Source: Camellia lanceoleosa (Eukaryota > Streptophyta > Magnoliopsida > Ericales > Theaceae). Taken from it: a stretch of 64,000 bases of DNA. The stretch spans positions 88,006,131 through 88,070,130 of the forward strand of contig CM045763.1 of NCBI GenBank assembly GCA_025200525.1, given 5' to 3'. How positions within the stretch are numbered: the stretch's first letter is position 1; each line of letters opens with the position of its first letter. Shown piece after piece: positions 21,707 to 33,869 of the stretch. The notes under the pieces were generated by a model. That model ran no database searches and was not told where the DNA came from. It saw nothing but the letters and a program-made list of their open reading frames with translations. A program made the translations under genes and the position numbers.

Positions 21707-24700
21707 TGTTAGAAATGGCTTTGGAAAAATCCATTTTTTCTTCAGCTTTGATATAATTTTTGGATGGGACCCATGAGCCAAAGTTGGCGAGTCTAAGTGG
21801 TAACGCGTTCTATGTTGCGTTGTGATTCATGTGGTATATTTGGTTGCTCAAAATCATTATCAAGTGAATGAAAAATTGAAACCAAAGTGAGCTCTATGGA
21901 AAAGATGTTTTTGGTGAAATTTCCATTAAGGTTTGAAAAATAAGGCTTGTCCCACTTTGCTTTGGGAGGCAACCTTGGTGTGGGTTTATAAGACTTGGGT
22001 TTCGAACTTGGGGTAAGTCTCAAGGGGTACTCATGTTTTGTAGAGGGGGAGGTTATAGACAAAGTGGGCTAGACCTATTGAACCTAAAATAAATACATAC
22101 GCACGCCGCTCCCATCCAAGCGGGCTAGGCTTGGACACAGGTGTATGGTGTGAGGTTGGGTTGGTCTTATTCAGCCCAATACTTATATTTTTTGAGCCGA
22201 AAACATCTGAATTGATTTTATTTTTGGCAAAATAAAATCTGTCCAATTTTTTCCCACCCGAACAAATACACATCTATTTAAAATTTAAACTCAACAGGTT
22301 CCAATCTGTTTGAAATTAAACCGGACAGATTTAATATATGTTTAAAATTCAAACCAAACAACGTCTTACATGTTCAAACATTGTGGAACAGGTTCTGTAC
22401 CTGTTCAAATAGGTTTTGTATCTGTTAATTCAAATCGAACAGGTACTATACCTGTTAAACTCAAAATTGAAAAGCCACCATTGCACCTATAAATAGACAG
22501 GTCCCTCATTTGGTTTTTCATTCAGAAAAATTCGTTCTTCCCTCTGTCATTACTCTCTGCATTTTGTTGTATTTAATTTTCTTGTGAAAAAGAGTATAAA
22601 CACAAAGTGTGTTCGTTATGCGAATAATTTGTAGTGTTACTATTATTTGTTGTTGATTATTTTATCCTGGGAGATAAGCACTGTGGAGTGGACGAATCTG
22701 TCTTAAGGATATAGTGTTAACACTAGACTTGATTAAAAAAAAAAAAATTAAAATGTTCGAGAAATTAATTTGGTAAGTAATTAATTTACTTTTTGTTTTT
22801 TTTTATTATCAGATTTTAATTTTATTTTTGTAACAAAATAAGAATCTGTTGTTTTTTATTTTATTTTATATATTGTTTGCATTTTTGTAATCAAGCAGTC
22901 TCTCTCATTTCCTTTAGGGTGCGCTTGTTTGGACGGACTGGATAAGGGGGGATTGTAATCCATCGGACTATTAGTCCTGGGATACATTGTCTCGGGACTA
23001 GTTGGTTGGACTAAATTTGTATCCTATGTTTGTTTAGTCATGGGATTAGATGTCTGGATTGGACTATTTTTAGTTATCCAATATTTGTTTGGGATATTAT
23101 AAAGAAGGATAAATGATCAAATAACTATTTTATCCTTTTCAATTATTTACTAAGTAATAATTGAGAGGGAGATTTATGATTTGGATTGGGCCGTGATAAT
23201 GGCCGGGCAAATTGTGGGCCGAACACATTTGGGCCGTGGCAGCCTGGGCCCATCCAGAAGGATTTTTGCTTGGTAATGGCATAGTTGTTGTAGAACCGAG
23301 CTACTTGGGCTTGTTGGCGCGGAAGTCGGTCTAGTGAAGGTTCGGCCGAGATGTCTGCTGCCTTACTAGGTTCCACGATTCATGCGTTAGCTCGGCAAGA
23401 AAGCCGACAGCTAACGCGCATGACTTATCCCAAGCTCGGCTATGCCGGGATGCAACCGAGCTTGGTCATCCTTAAGCTTGGCAAGTGGAGTGCTTCAGCT
23501 AGCTGCGCAGCACGGCCGTTTACAGCCGAGATGCTGCAGCCCGGTGTAGACGTCCCCGAACGCATCCCGGGAGGGTTAAGTCCCGTTCCGTTCAGATTGG
23601 GGTCATTACAGTTCAAGGACTCAAATGTCACGGTTCTTAATCTTGAACCAAAGAGTCCAAATCCGGCAAATCGTTTTGAGAAACAAATTTCTGAAAAGAA
23701 GTGCCAAACATGGACTGCTTTACCAGATACAGAGTCGCCACCTAAATATTTTTTAAGGAAAAATTTAGGAAACCCTGACTCGGTGCCGAAGGCCACATGT
23801 CCGTCATCACCAAAGTTGTCTTGGCTCGGGAGCTTGGGTACGATCGGGAAAGGTCAGCTATGAGCACCCCCTTTCGCCCGGTCCGAAGACCGGCCTCTAC
23901 TAACCGTGATATCCGATTTTGAAAACATTACATGCTCTTATTCCAATTATTAGCCTAGAATTACTATGTTATGCGCACAGCAAACAAGTATAGACTAGAT
24001 TGCCTAATTTGGAAACAAACATTGCATATCCGTTCGTTTTGAAAATGCTTCGGAATTTCATACTCGCAAGTAGGCTAAAGCACGGATTTCAATGAGTTTT
24101 TCAACTCAAGCAACCCAACCTCCATCCACAGGCATTCAAACAGTTTATCTCACATAAGCACTTAGCCGCATGGTAAGCATACTGTCATGTTAACATCTAC
24201 ACGCATGCGATATGCTAAAGCATAAATACTTACATCGTACTCCGTGCCAAAACAAGAAACTAGTTAGCAGACATGCATGTCCCTAGTTCATGTTAAATGG
24301 CTAATGCAACACAGGCGAAGATGCAATTTAGAGTAGGCTCGGCTAACCCTAAAGATGGCATGTGAAATACACTTTCTTCGATGTACGTATTCAATTTGGA
24401 ATTGAAAATACAATGCAGTTTGTATGATGTACCGAGCCCGATGCATGTCAACAAATGCATGGATGCACGCATGCATTGCATAAGGTATGCTAATTTTAAA
24501 TATGCCATAATCTACCATCATAAGTGTAAATAAAAGGGAAGAAAGAAATGGGGTTGGAAGACATACACACTCACCCACACTTATTACAATTATGACCTCA
24601 CACAGAGGGACCGAAAGAATATTCAGTCCAAAAATAATACAGTCCGAATACGGAATAAATAAATTATTACAGAAATTTCTAATTATCAAATTAAATCAAA

Positions 24701-26277
24701 TGTAAAAGAAAGGGCCTCACCGCCTTGAGATATCACGAAAGATGCATGCTCGAATCCGACTTGCGGAAAGTCCGCACCATGCCACTTTGTTGCCTCATTT
24801 TCTTGCCTTTTCTTCTCTGGCTGTCAAAGTCCCAGAGAACCTTCTATGAGTGTTGCGAGAACATCATCGGTGGAGAGATGGCCACCGTAGGTGTACAATA
24901 GTCACCTTTGTCAATAATGTTATCGGCCACCCATATAGTGCGGTCGGCACAAAATTCTCTGAGGCAGTTTGGCAGTGGCGAGACAAGCGATTGCATGGCA
25001 TGAATTTTTAGGCATATGTAAGCATGGCCAATGCTTCCCTATCATGTTTGGGACTCAAGGGAGCATGACCCTTGGTTCTTGGGCCATCAATTATGTATCT
25101 TGGTGCATGATAGCCTAAGGAACCAAGAGTGCATTTCAATGTCAATATGCATGCAACACACAAATGAGAACTAAGTCCCTATCATGTCAAGATCAAGGGT
25201 CTTAGTGACCATGAGTTGAGACAAGTTGCATCACTTGTAATATGAACTCATCTCAACCCTTACACTTGGTTTGACACCCCAAACCAAGTAATGCAATGCA
25301 TGTTATGCAAACATGGCTCCATGATGCAACCTAATACTAAAATGCCAACATGCCAAATGTAATGCAACATGCAAGGTGCAAATGCAATGCAAACATGGGC
25401 AATTTAGGCGATAGGACTAACATGTAGCAACACTTAATGAATCAATTAAGCAACAAACATGAGGCAAGCATGCAATGGTGGATTTAACTACAATGGGGCA
25501 GCCCTCAAATCAACCCAAAACAATAGCAAAACATGCCCAAAATGGTGACCAATCACCTATGCAAACATGCAAGTCAAAGGGCCTAAGGTTAAGGCACAAA
25601 GAGAGCACTCCTTGCTACCATTAACATGGCCACTCATGGCATATATTAGACCAACAAAAACAAATTTTAACAAATGAAATGAGCCCCCAAAACCCAACAA
25701 CAAGGCAGCCCAAATGCTCTAAACATACAAGCATGCACAATGCTCACTTTAAAGCATAAGAGACCAACATTTCAAAAGGTGGGAGAGATGATACATGGAG
25801 GCATATAAGCATGGCATAAGGACTGAGATAGCATATTAGATGATTCCAAATCACTAAAATGGCCTAACCAAATGCATGCTAAGAATCACATCTTAAGACT
25901 AACAAGCCTTAATGCAAAATAACTTTGTCAAACATACCAAACATGGCAAAATCAGTGGCCTACAGCCTCTAGACATGGTAAAATGATGCTAATATCTTCA
26001 TGAAGTGAGGCTCATACATGCAAGAAACATGGCCTAAACTCATGGCTCATTTCTAGGCAAACTAGAGCATTACAAAGCAAGTATAAGAAGCATGCCAAGG
26101 ACCACAAAACCAACCAAAAACAGAGATGATATATGACCAAAAACACCCAAATAAACTCTGAAATGAAGGCATATAAGGCTAAAAATGCATGCTACCATGT
26201 GAGCCAAAGTAAAGACCAAAGAGGGACAAAGGGGAAGGGGGTGTCCCTCCCCCATTTACTACTCCAAAATACCTTCC

Positions 26278-26311
26278 TCACCACTGAAAACCCACTGGTT
26301 TTCAGTGGTGA
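26278..26311. repeat. Perfect 15-bp-arm hairpin in H
   Basis: TCACCACTGAAAACC (26278-26292) and GGTTTTCAGTGGTGA (26297-26311) are perfect inverted repeats with a 4-base loop, CACT. Confidence 0.9.
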
Positions 26312-26814
26312 GAAGACCAAAAACACCAAGTTAAACAAGGCTTCAAGAAAAGGGACTAAAATAGCCAAAACAAAGCCTAAGAGGGTGAGTTTGTGCTCAA
26401 ACCCCCAAGTGACCTTAATGAAGGTTCTAAAGCAAGAAAATATAAGACTTTTTTATGTTGAACACAAAGCCAAAAACACAAAGCAAGACATGTAGAAAGC
26501 TAGTGCAAGTTTGGGGAAACTAAAGCAACAAGCTTACCCTTGAAGACTCCTTGAAGAACAAGTGATGTAGCCCTCCTCTAATGATCAAAACCAGTCCAAA
26601 ACCACCACAAACAACCCTCCAAGTCCCTCAATCTCGGAGCTAGGTGTAATAGTATGTGTAATGGTGTAAAAGTAAGGTAGAACACACTATTTAGGTCTAA
26701 AACACACACACAAGGATGAGAGAGATGAAAAATATAGAGAGAGAAAGTGTATAGAGATATATGAGCTCTGGTTTTTTTCTCTCAAATGGCCAACCCCTCA
26801 GTCAAGAAGACAAA

Positions 26815-26835
26815 GCCTCCTCTTATAGAGGAGGC
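26815..26835 (-). promoter_or_regulatory. TATA box inside a palindrome in H
   Basis: GCCTCCTCT-TAT-AGAGGAGGC has 9-bp perfect arms. On the minus strand its centre reads CTATAAGAG, a plausible TATA box for the LTR promoter. No transcription start can be proven. Confidence 0.5.
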
Positions 26836-27675
26836 AATCTTGTAAGCTTAGCAACTAAGCAAATAAGAGGCTCATCCCTCCATACACGTGTATGGAGGGG
26901 AAGCAAGTGCTATACAGCTGCTTCAAAATATCTCAAAAAGCAACTGAACAGTGGTCGGCTGGGCAAAAATGCCATTTTGCCATAATTGACTGCCGACCGG
27001 CACAAAAGAGTGTCGACCGGCACAATATAGTGCCAATGGCAACACCAACCAGCCGGTGGCCTCTAGCCGCTGCCGGTGGTGTGTGGGAATGCCTCACAAG
27101 GCATTCCCTGCCCCTCCAAGGCAAAGCACAAGTGTTTGGTGGAAAAACACACACCAAACGGTCAAGTTCGGAGGTCTGAGGCAAAGGCGTGGCCAGAGAA
27201 CTCGAACTCCAAACGAACACGAACATGGATAATCACCGAGTGTTCAAGCGGTGACGTCCAGTCTTGAGGACGGTCAAAAATGGGGTGTCTACACCCGGCT
27301 GCCGAGCGCCCGGTAGTATAGGCTGGTAGATTGGTTAGGTGATATTCAGCAAGATTTGCACTAACAGATGGGATAGCAGTACCACGTGTCGAGAGACTAA
27401 TGGGAGTAGATTTTTGGCGCAGAAGGTATATAAGTGAGTCTGCACCATCCCCATGCGAGGACAGATGAACATTTGGTGAGACATACACTAAACACTCAAC
27501 ACTTTCCCTTCTCTCTATCTATCCCCTGTGTGTGTGTTCTAACTTGGTCGTCGGAGGGGTTTTTTGGCCACACACCGTCGGGTAGCTCACTGTCGTTGTG
27601 CTCGCAGGTTGATCAGACAGGCTGGAGCTTAGAAGAAAGAAGTACGGGCTCGCCTGAATATTTGCTCCTCGTACA

Positions 27676-27695
27676 ATTGGCATCGTCTGTGGGAA
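27676..27695 (+). promoter_or_regulatory. Primer-binding site of element G
   Basis: Next to the LTR end CGTACA the sequence is ATTGGCATCGTCTGTGGGAA. Plant Tat-type elements often have a TTGGC(G/A)(C/T)CGTCTGTGGGAA sequence here. The cognate tRNA cannot be settled by eye. Confidence 0.7.
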
Positions 27696-27741
27696 GTTGA
27701 CAGACTAAACCTTGTCTTCCAGGCTCATCTGATCGTCGTCC

Positions 27742-29330
27742 ATGGCGAACAACGATGAGATTCCGTTGTTTGCCGTTGACGGGGTTACCCTGGACTCAGG
27801 CAGACAGAGAGAAGGACATCCCGCCATCCCTCCTATGGCAGACCTGGAGACTTCTCCAAGAGGACATTCAAGAGACGCGCGGGATAAGCGCGGAAGAAGC
27901 TTTGGTCATTCACGGAGTCCAGACGGTCACCGGCGGCGGAGAGAATTGCACGCCAGACGTCTGGAGCACAAGCTGAGGGACCAAGACATTGTCATCTGGA
28001 GAATGGCGACGGAGATAGAGGATCTTAAGAGGCATGTCAAAGGGAAGGGTGTAGCTGGAGTGGGAGACCACAATGAGTGCACCCAACCCCGCCGTTTAGG
28101 CAGTCAGAGCCAGCAGCAAACTCCATCCATTTCTATCACCAGAAGTTACAAGGTTGGAGATTCCGACGCGCACGTATAGAGGTCCAGCGCGCAAGACAGC
28201 ACCTATCAAACCTCACGTCTGGCGACGACGTCGAGGTATTCCTATTCCGCTTGCTCAGAGGACTTGCGGGGCAGTCTTAAAGGAAAGGGCTCGCCGGTGG
28301 GAAGCTCAGAGAGTGCCGGCGTTCTAGCGGCTATCCTATAAAGGACACGCCAGTGAAGAGGTCGGAATGCCTCCACCCCGCCTAGCTGCGCCCCTCCTTT
28401 TAGACACAGACTTGGCAAGGCTGAGCGCCACTCCTTTCTCCCTGGAAATAGAAACAACACCGCTTCCAACGAGCTTCCACCAGCCAAAGTTCATGCTTTA
28501 CGACGGAAAAATCGATCCCTATATGCATGTAAACAACTTCTAACAGGTCATGGCCGGACATAGGCAAAATGACGTCCTTATGTGCCTTATCTTCCCGTCA
28601 AGCTTAGGCGAGCTGGGCTTGAAATGGTTTGAGAGACTACCAGAGGGGGAGCATAGAAAGGTGGCATCAGTTGGCGGAAGCCTTTGTGTCGCGCTTCAAA
28701 ACCAACACTAAGACGCCGAAGCAAGTTAACCACCTTCTCAGTGTCAAGATGGAGCCGAGCGACACGCTCAAGGCATACAACTCCAGATACTGGGAAACCT
28801 TCAACGAGATCTTGGATTTCCCGGTCAACCTTGCAATCACACAGTACAAGTGTGGTCTCCCGGTCGGACATAGACTGCGGGACTTGCTTACGGTGCACCA
28901 ACTGACATCCATGGGCCAGCTAATGCAGTGCATCAATGAGCACATCCGAGTAGAAGATGATGCGACAGCATCTACCGCAAAGGTAACACCGGTAGCAACA
29001 GACAAGAGGTCGGCTGGCAAGGTACACGTGGTCGGACATGAGGCAAACCGTTCGCAGAGGAATCAGACCGCGGCTCAAATCGCAAAAATCGGGGCTCATC
29101 GAAATGACCAAGATGACTACCCCCAGGATGAGGCTGCTGATGCAAACAGAAGGTTGAAGGCTAGGACAGGCATTACCACAGTTTTTAAGATTCCAATTTA
29201 TCGCATACTTAGTGAAATCCGTGACGAGGATTATGTCCAGTTTCCTACTAAGTTGGGTGACGGACAGAAGGGTTTCAACCCGTGGTACCGTTGCACATTT
29301 CACCGGGAGTGAGGCCACCGGATAGAGGAC
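27742..29330 (+). pseudogene. Element G gag
   Basis: ATG at 27742 (MANNDEIPLF), 67 bp inside the LTR. The first 145 residues are basic, with an HRRRRELHARRLEHKLRD helix likely to form a coiled coil. A frame change and stops follow around 28180-28630. The retrotransposon gag domain is visible as PKFMLYDGKIDPYMHV, then WFERLPEG, SRFKTNTKTPKQVNHLLSV and SDTLKAYNSRYWETFNEI. The zinc-binding segment CTFHRE-stop-GHRIEDC near 29296-29332 is interrupted by a TGA. Confidence 0.85.
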
Positions 29331-30258
29331 TGTTTGCCTTTGAGGCAACACTTGGAAGAGCTAGTCGCAACCGGACACCTGGACCTTTATATCGATGAGG
29401 GTGTTAAAGTCGCGCATCCCGCTCCGGTTAACCAGCGTAGACCAGATGACTTGGACGCACCCCCTCAGGGCATTGTTAATGTGATCCATGGCATTGTGGA
29501 ACCGGCGCGTGTATGTGAACTCCGAGGTATAATCAAGAAAGCGGAACACATGAGGGAAGTTTTGTCGGTCCAGCCCGCAATCAAGAGGGGGAAGACCGAA
29601 GAGAAGGACGTGATCAATTTCTCTACAAGGGACTTAGAGCGAATTCAGACACCACACAATGATGCCTTGGTGGTCACTCTCCGCGTCAAGGAATTCGATG
29701 TCAAGCGCATCTTGATCGACTAGGGAAGCTCGGTCGAGATCATGTATTACGACGTATTCAAGCAGCTCAAACTCCGAGATACCGACTTGGCTCTGGTAAC
29801 TTCGCCGTTGGTTGCTTTCAACTTGCAACCGGAGTGGCTTTTGGGAAAAATTATCCTGCCGGTCAAAGCGGGATCCGTGGTCAAGCAAGTGGAGTTCTGG
29901 GTGTTGCAGGTGCCATCTACTTATAACCTGATCCTTGGAATGGGATGGCTTCACGCTATGCAAGCCGTATCGTCGACCTTCCATCATGTGATGAGATTCC
30001 CCTCGGCTATGGGGGCAATTGAGAAGATTTGGGGCGATCAAGTCATGTCGAGGCAATGCTTCGTGGCAATCAACGGGAGCCGAGTTGCCAAAGGCTTCGT
30101 CCAAATGATAGAGGGACCGGAAAACTGAGGAGTCCTTGACGATGTGGGCACTAGGGCCGAGGACAAGCCGTTGAAGAATTGGTCAAAGTGCGAATTAATA
30201 CAGAGAGTCCGGACAGGTTCTTCTTGCTCGGCTCAAGCCTTGCCGCACAAGAAAGGAC
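29331..30258 (+). pseudogene. Element G protease region
   Basis: One frame from 29334 reaches VKEFDVKRILID at 29720. The retropepsin Asp is then followed by a TAG exactly where the second residue of the D(S/T)G active-site motif belongs, and GSSVEIMYYDVFKQL follows. The rest of the fold (LILGMGWLHAMQAVSST) remains in frame to a stop at 30126. The linker 30129-30258 to RT is shifted. Confidence 0.82.
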
Positions 30259-31230
30259 ATGCCCGGCCTCGATCTGAGTTTTATTTGCCATCACCTAAAC
30301 GTCTTCCCCGGAGCCAAGCCGGTCATTCAGCGAACAAGGAGATCGACGATGCATCACGCCGAGGTAGTTGCGGAGGAAGTGAAGAACTTGTTTGAGGCAC
30401 GAGCTATTCAGGAAGTGCACTACCCTCGGTGGATTTCAAACACAGTTGTTGTACCAAAGAAGAATGGGAAGTGGCGAGTTTGTGTCGACTATAAGATCGT
30501 CAACCGCGCTTGCCCTAAACACAGCTTTCCACTGCCCAGAATAGACCAGCTCGTGGATTTAACGGCTGGACATAACAGGCTCAGTCTCTTGGATGCCTAC
30601 TGCGGTTATCATCAGATTTCCATGCATGGCCCCGACCGCGAGATCACCTCCTTCACCACACCGAGGGGACTCTTCTGCTACCGAGTCATGTCTTTTGGTT
30701 TGAAGAACGCCGGGGCAACTTTTCAAAGGATGGTGAGTAAGATGTTCGCTCCTCTGCTAGGCCGAACAATGGAGGCTTATATAGATGATATGGTGGTTAA
30801 GAGCCGGCGTCAAGAAGTCCACTTGTCCGACTTGGCCGAGATGTTCGCCATTCTCAAACAACACAAGCTATGCCTGAATGCATCTAAATGTGCCTTTGGT
30901 GTGGGATCCGAAAAATTCTTAGGTTTCCTAGTCACAAACCGAGGCATCGAAGCAGATCCCACACAAATCAGAGCCGTTCAAGAATTAAAGCAGCCTAGCT
31001 CGGCTAAGGACGTGCAGCATCTGGCCGAAATGGCCGCCACTCTTAACCGATTTATAAGCTGGTCATCAGATCGCTGCCGCCCTTTCTTTCAAGCTCTGAA
31101 ATCAAAGTTCTCGTGGGATGAAGAATGTGACCACGCTTTGGCCGAGCTCAAGGAGTATCTATCTTCAGCGACCCTGTTGGTCACACCGAAGCCCGGCGAA
31201 GAACTCTACCTTTATTTGGCCGTTTCTTAG
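30259..31230 (+). pseudogene. Element G reverse transcriptase
   Basis: A 323-residue open frame. Motifs: [14 protein letters not shown] (about 65-78), [11 protein letters not shown] (110-120), the [26 protein letters not shown] region and the catalytic YIDD (174-177), then FLGFLV and the start of RNase H ending [13 protein letters not shown] at a TAG. This is typical gypsy RT. It is probably part of a pol polyprotein with upstream protease and downstream RNase H and integrase, now separated by stops. Confidence 0.93.
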
Positions 31231-31830
31231 CATGCGGTTAGTGCGGTGCTTGTCCGGTCGGAAGGAATCAAGCATCTCCCTATCTTCTACGTCAGCAAAA
31301 CCTTGCTACCGGCAGAGTCGAGATACTTGCCGCTGGAAAAACTTGCATTGGCATTGATGATAGGCTCTAGGAAATTGGTGCACTACTTTCATGCCCATAC
31401 AATCATCGTTTTGACCGAGTTCCCCCTCAAAGCTTTGTTCGAACGGGCGGACTTCTCTGGTCGAATTCTCAAATGGGGGGTCAAATTGGGACAGTTTGAC
31501 GTCAAGTTTCAGCCGCGTACTACCATAAAAGCTCAGAAATTGGCCGACTTCGTTGCTGAATTCTCACCTGGAACTCATCCGGTATGCCCGGTGGATATTG
31601 CCACGGCAGATGAAGAGGTGAATGCAGGTCAGACCGCAATAACACAGCTAAGCGATGACGGCGACGCGAAAATTACGCTCCCCACTGAAGATCCTTCAAT
31701 TAGTACAATACCACAGCCCGGCGATGCGATGACGGAGTTGGGTATCACCGACCAACCTGCTTCGTCCGGTACCGCATCACCAAGGCGGAAGACATGGAAC
31801 TGCTTAGCACAGAGCCTGCAACCGGCATAA
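31231..31830 (+). pseudogene. Element G first RNase H (gypsy type) and linker
   Basis: Directly continues RT after one stop: HAVSAVLVRSEG, PIFYVSKTLLPAESRYLPLEK and ALALMIGSRKLVHYF are the usual gypsy RNase H motifs. After KLADFVAEFSP comes an acidic, low-complexity linker of about 80 residues before the second RNase H. Confidence 0.88.
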
Positions 31831-32022
31831 TTCTGCAACCCAGCGATTCACCTATGGACTTAGGCATTACGGATCAACTTGAGTCGGTACCGAATCGCCA
31901 AGAAGCTGAAGTAAACGCCAAAGACCTGAGAACTTGAAGCCGAACAGCTGAACAACCGTGATCCCATAAACCTTCAAGCCTCTCAAGACCCCTCAGACTG
32001 TTGGAAGCTCTTTGTTAGCGAA

Positions 32023-32358
32023 ATGTGGAAGCTTTTTGTTGATGGAGCCTCGAACCGTCACGGTGCCGGGCTAGGTATAGTCTTGATTTCGCCAAACAGG
32101 CTGACTATCGAACATTCTATCACCCTCAGATTCCCTGCCTCAAACAACAAGGCTGAGTACGAAGCGTCTTTGGCCGAACTCAAAAGCGCGCTTCAGATGC
32201 ACGCATCCGAGCTAATGGTTTACAGTGATTCCCAACTTGTGGTAAACCAAGTTTCCGGGGTTTACGAAACAAAGGATGACAGAATGATGAAGTATCATGC
32301 TCTGGTCGGAGACCATATCAACCGATTCCAGGCAATAAGGGTCCAACAGATAGGCTGA
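32023..32358 (+). pseudogene. Element G second RNase H (archaeal-like)
   Basis: The open frame starts [10 protein letters not shown] with the catalytic set D7 (FVDGAS), E45 (NNKAEYEA) and D69 (VYSDSQL). It ends at a TGA after VQQIG, after which the tail ENGRADELVDLAS continues. The presence of a second RNase H of this type next to integrase is a diagnostic of the Tat lineage. Confidence 0.9.
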
Positions 32359-33747
32359 GAAAAAAATGGCCGAGCAGATGAATTGGTCGACCTTGCTTCC
32401 ATGGTTGATAGCACATCTTCCAACCCTCTCCTGATTGAATTCCTTCTGCGGGTTAGTATTAAGGAAACCGGGCAGACAAAAGTTCTCTGCGCCGAGCTAG
32501 GTCCTTCATGGATAAACCCTATTATCCTCTTTCTCAGAGACCAGACCCTTCCAGCCGAGAAAAAGGAAGCACATAAAGTCCGGGTGAAGTCAGAGCAATT
32601 TTGGCTCTCTCCATCAGGCGCTTTACACAAGAAGTCTTTTACCGGTCCGTATCTAAAGTGCGTGCACCCAAGCAGCGTGGACACCTTCCTGTACGAAATT
32701 CACGAAGGCATCTGTGGCAGTCACATAGGGGGCAGATCTTTGGCCTACCGAGCTATTTCACAAGGCTACTGGTGGCCGTGCATGCAAGCTGACGCGTAGA
32801 AATATGTTCACAAGTGTGAGAAGTGCTGAAGTTTGCCCACCAAATTCACCAACCGGCCAGAGAACTTCTTTCCCTCACCAGCCCTTGGCCCTTTGCGATG
32901 TGGGGGCTCGATATAGTGGGGGCCACTCCCAACTGCACCAGGCAACCGGAAGTTCTTCATCGCGGCCACAGACTACTTCACCAAATGGGTTGAAGCAGAG
33001 CCTTTGGCAACAATCAATGAGAAAGACGTCAAGCAGTTTGTCTGGCAGAATGTGGTAACGCGGTTTGGTGTTCCAAAAATTCTGATCTCTGATAACGGCA
33101 CCCAATTTGATGGTCACCTATTCAGAGGATTTTGTGAAGACTTGAAGATTGAATTATACAACTCTACCTCGGCTTACCCACAATCTAATGGTCAAGCCGA
33201 AGCATCAAACAAGACCATCCTTGATGGATTGAAGAAGAGACTTGAGAAAGGCAAAGGAAAATAGGCCGAGGAACTCCCCAACGTCCTTTGGGCATACCGA
33301 ACAACCCTGCGGCGATCTACCGGGGAAACAGCTTTTGCTTTGGCATATGGCATAGAGGCGGTCATACCTTTGGAAGTTGGAATGCCCACCCTCAGAAGTG
33401 AAAGTTTTGAGCCCGAGCTGAATGCCGAAGCCATTAACCTGGAATTGGACCTCGTAGAAGAACACTGGGAAAAAGCTCTCATCTATGTGGCCACCTACCA
33501 ACAAGAGCTCTCAAGGAAATACAACAAAACGGTTCACCCCAAACCGTTCAAAGTAGGTGACTGGGTCTTAAGGAAGGTCATGGGCAATACCCTGGTGTTA
33601 GGTAAAGGCAAACTAGGGGCAAACTGGAAATGTCCCTACAAGATAATCGGTCTGGCGGGCATGCAGGCATACCACTTGGAGGACTTGGAAGGCAGAGGAA
33701 TACCCCGGCCATGGAATGCGGCCAACCTCAAATTGTACTATTTTTAG
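32359..33747 (+). pseudogene. Element G integrase
   Basis: The HHCC zinc region includes LYEIHEGICGSHIGG and, after a TAG at about 32797, KYVHKCEKC. The core has ATDYFTKWVEA, SDNGTQFDGH and SNGQAEASNK (D, D, E). Stops occur at about 32797, 32828, 32912 and 33262. The C-terminal part (GDWVLRKVMGN...GKLGANWKCPYKI...YHLEDLEG...PWNAANLKLYYF) is intact to the stop at 33745. Confidence 0.9.
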
Positions 33748-33869
33748 CTTTTGTTTTCTTTTTGTGCAAAGGAATTTTTTGGCTTACACTTCAGAATGTA
33801 ATATTCTTTTTGTCAATATATAGAAGTGTCTCATATTTGCCTTGGCATTCTAATTGTTGCTTTTCAATT

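Larger units (their letters stand above)
23545..27293 (-). mobile_element. Element H: 3.75-kb solo LTR (Ogre/Tat-like)
   Basis: Ends TGTAGACGTCCCC and GGGGTGTCTACA form the short inverted termini of an LTR, flanked by a perfect CCCGG duplication (23540-23544 and 27294-27298). No coding domain lies inside. The minus orientation is inferred from TGTAGACACCCCATTTTTGACC at the right end and a TATA box at about 26824 on that strand. The block near 23735 (on the minus strand GGTGGCGACTC) and GAGCACCCCCTTTCGCCC near 23866 resemble sequences associated with Ogre-type elements, from family knowledge. A solo LTR arises by recombination between the two LTRs of a full element. Confidence 0.75.
23162..27675 (+). 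repeat. 5' LTR of element G, split by H
   Basis: Parts 23162-23544 and 27299-27675 match the right LTR, except that the right LTR lacks a block of about 50 bp next to the H insertion point. TATATAA is at 27427-27433 and the LTR ends CTCGTACA. Confidence 0.88.

Noticed and set aside
23735..23750. TGGCGACTC on the minus strand in H as a true primer-binding site marking an internal region
   Set aside because: It lies about 190 bp inside the TGTAGAC...GTCTACA boundaries that carry the CCCGG duplication, and no polypurine tract or second LTR copy was found, so H is better read as one solo LTR.
23351..23863. 170-residue plus-strand frame across the junction of G's LTR and H
   Set aside because: It crosses the CCCGG insertion junction of H, so it cannot be an old gene, and it lies wholly in LTR sequence.
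26133..27267. Plus-strand frames within H
   Set aside because: Non-coding LTR sequence; no domain, and the composition is driven by CATGC-like words and the hairpin.
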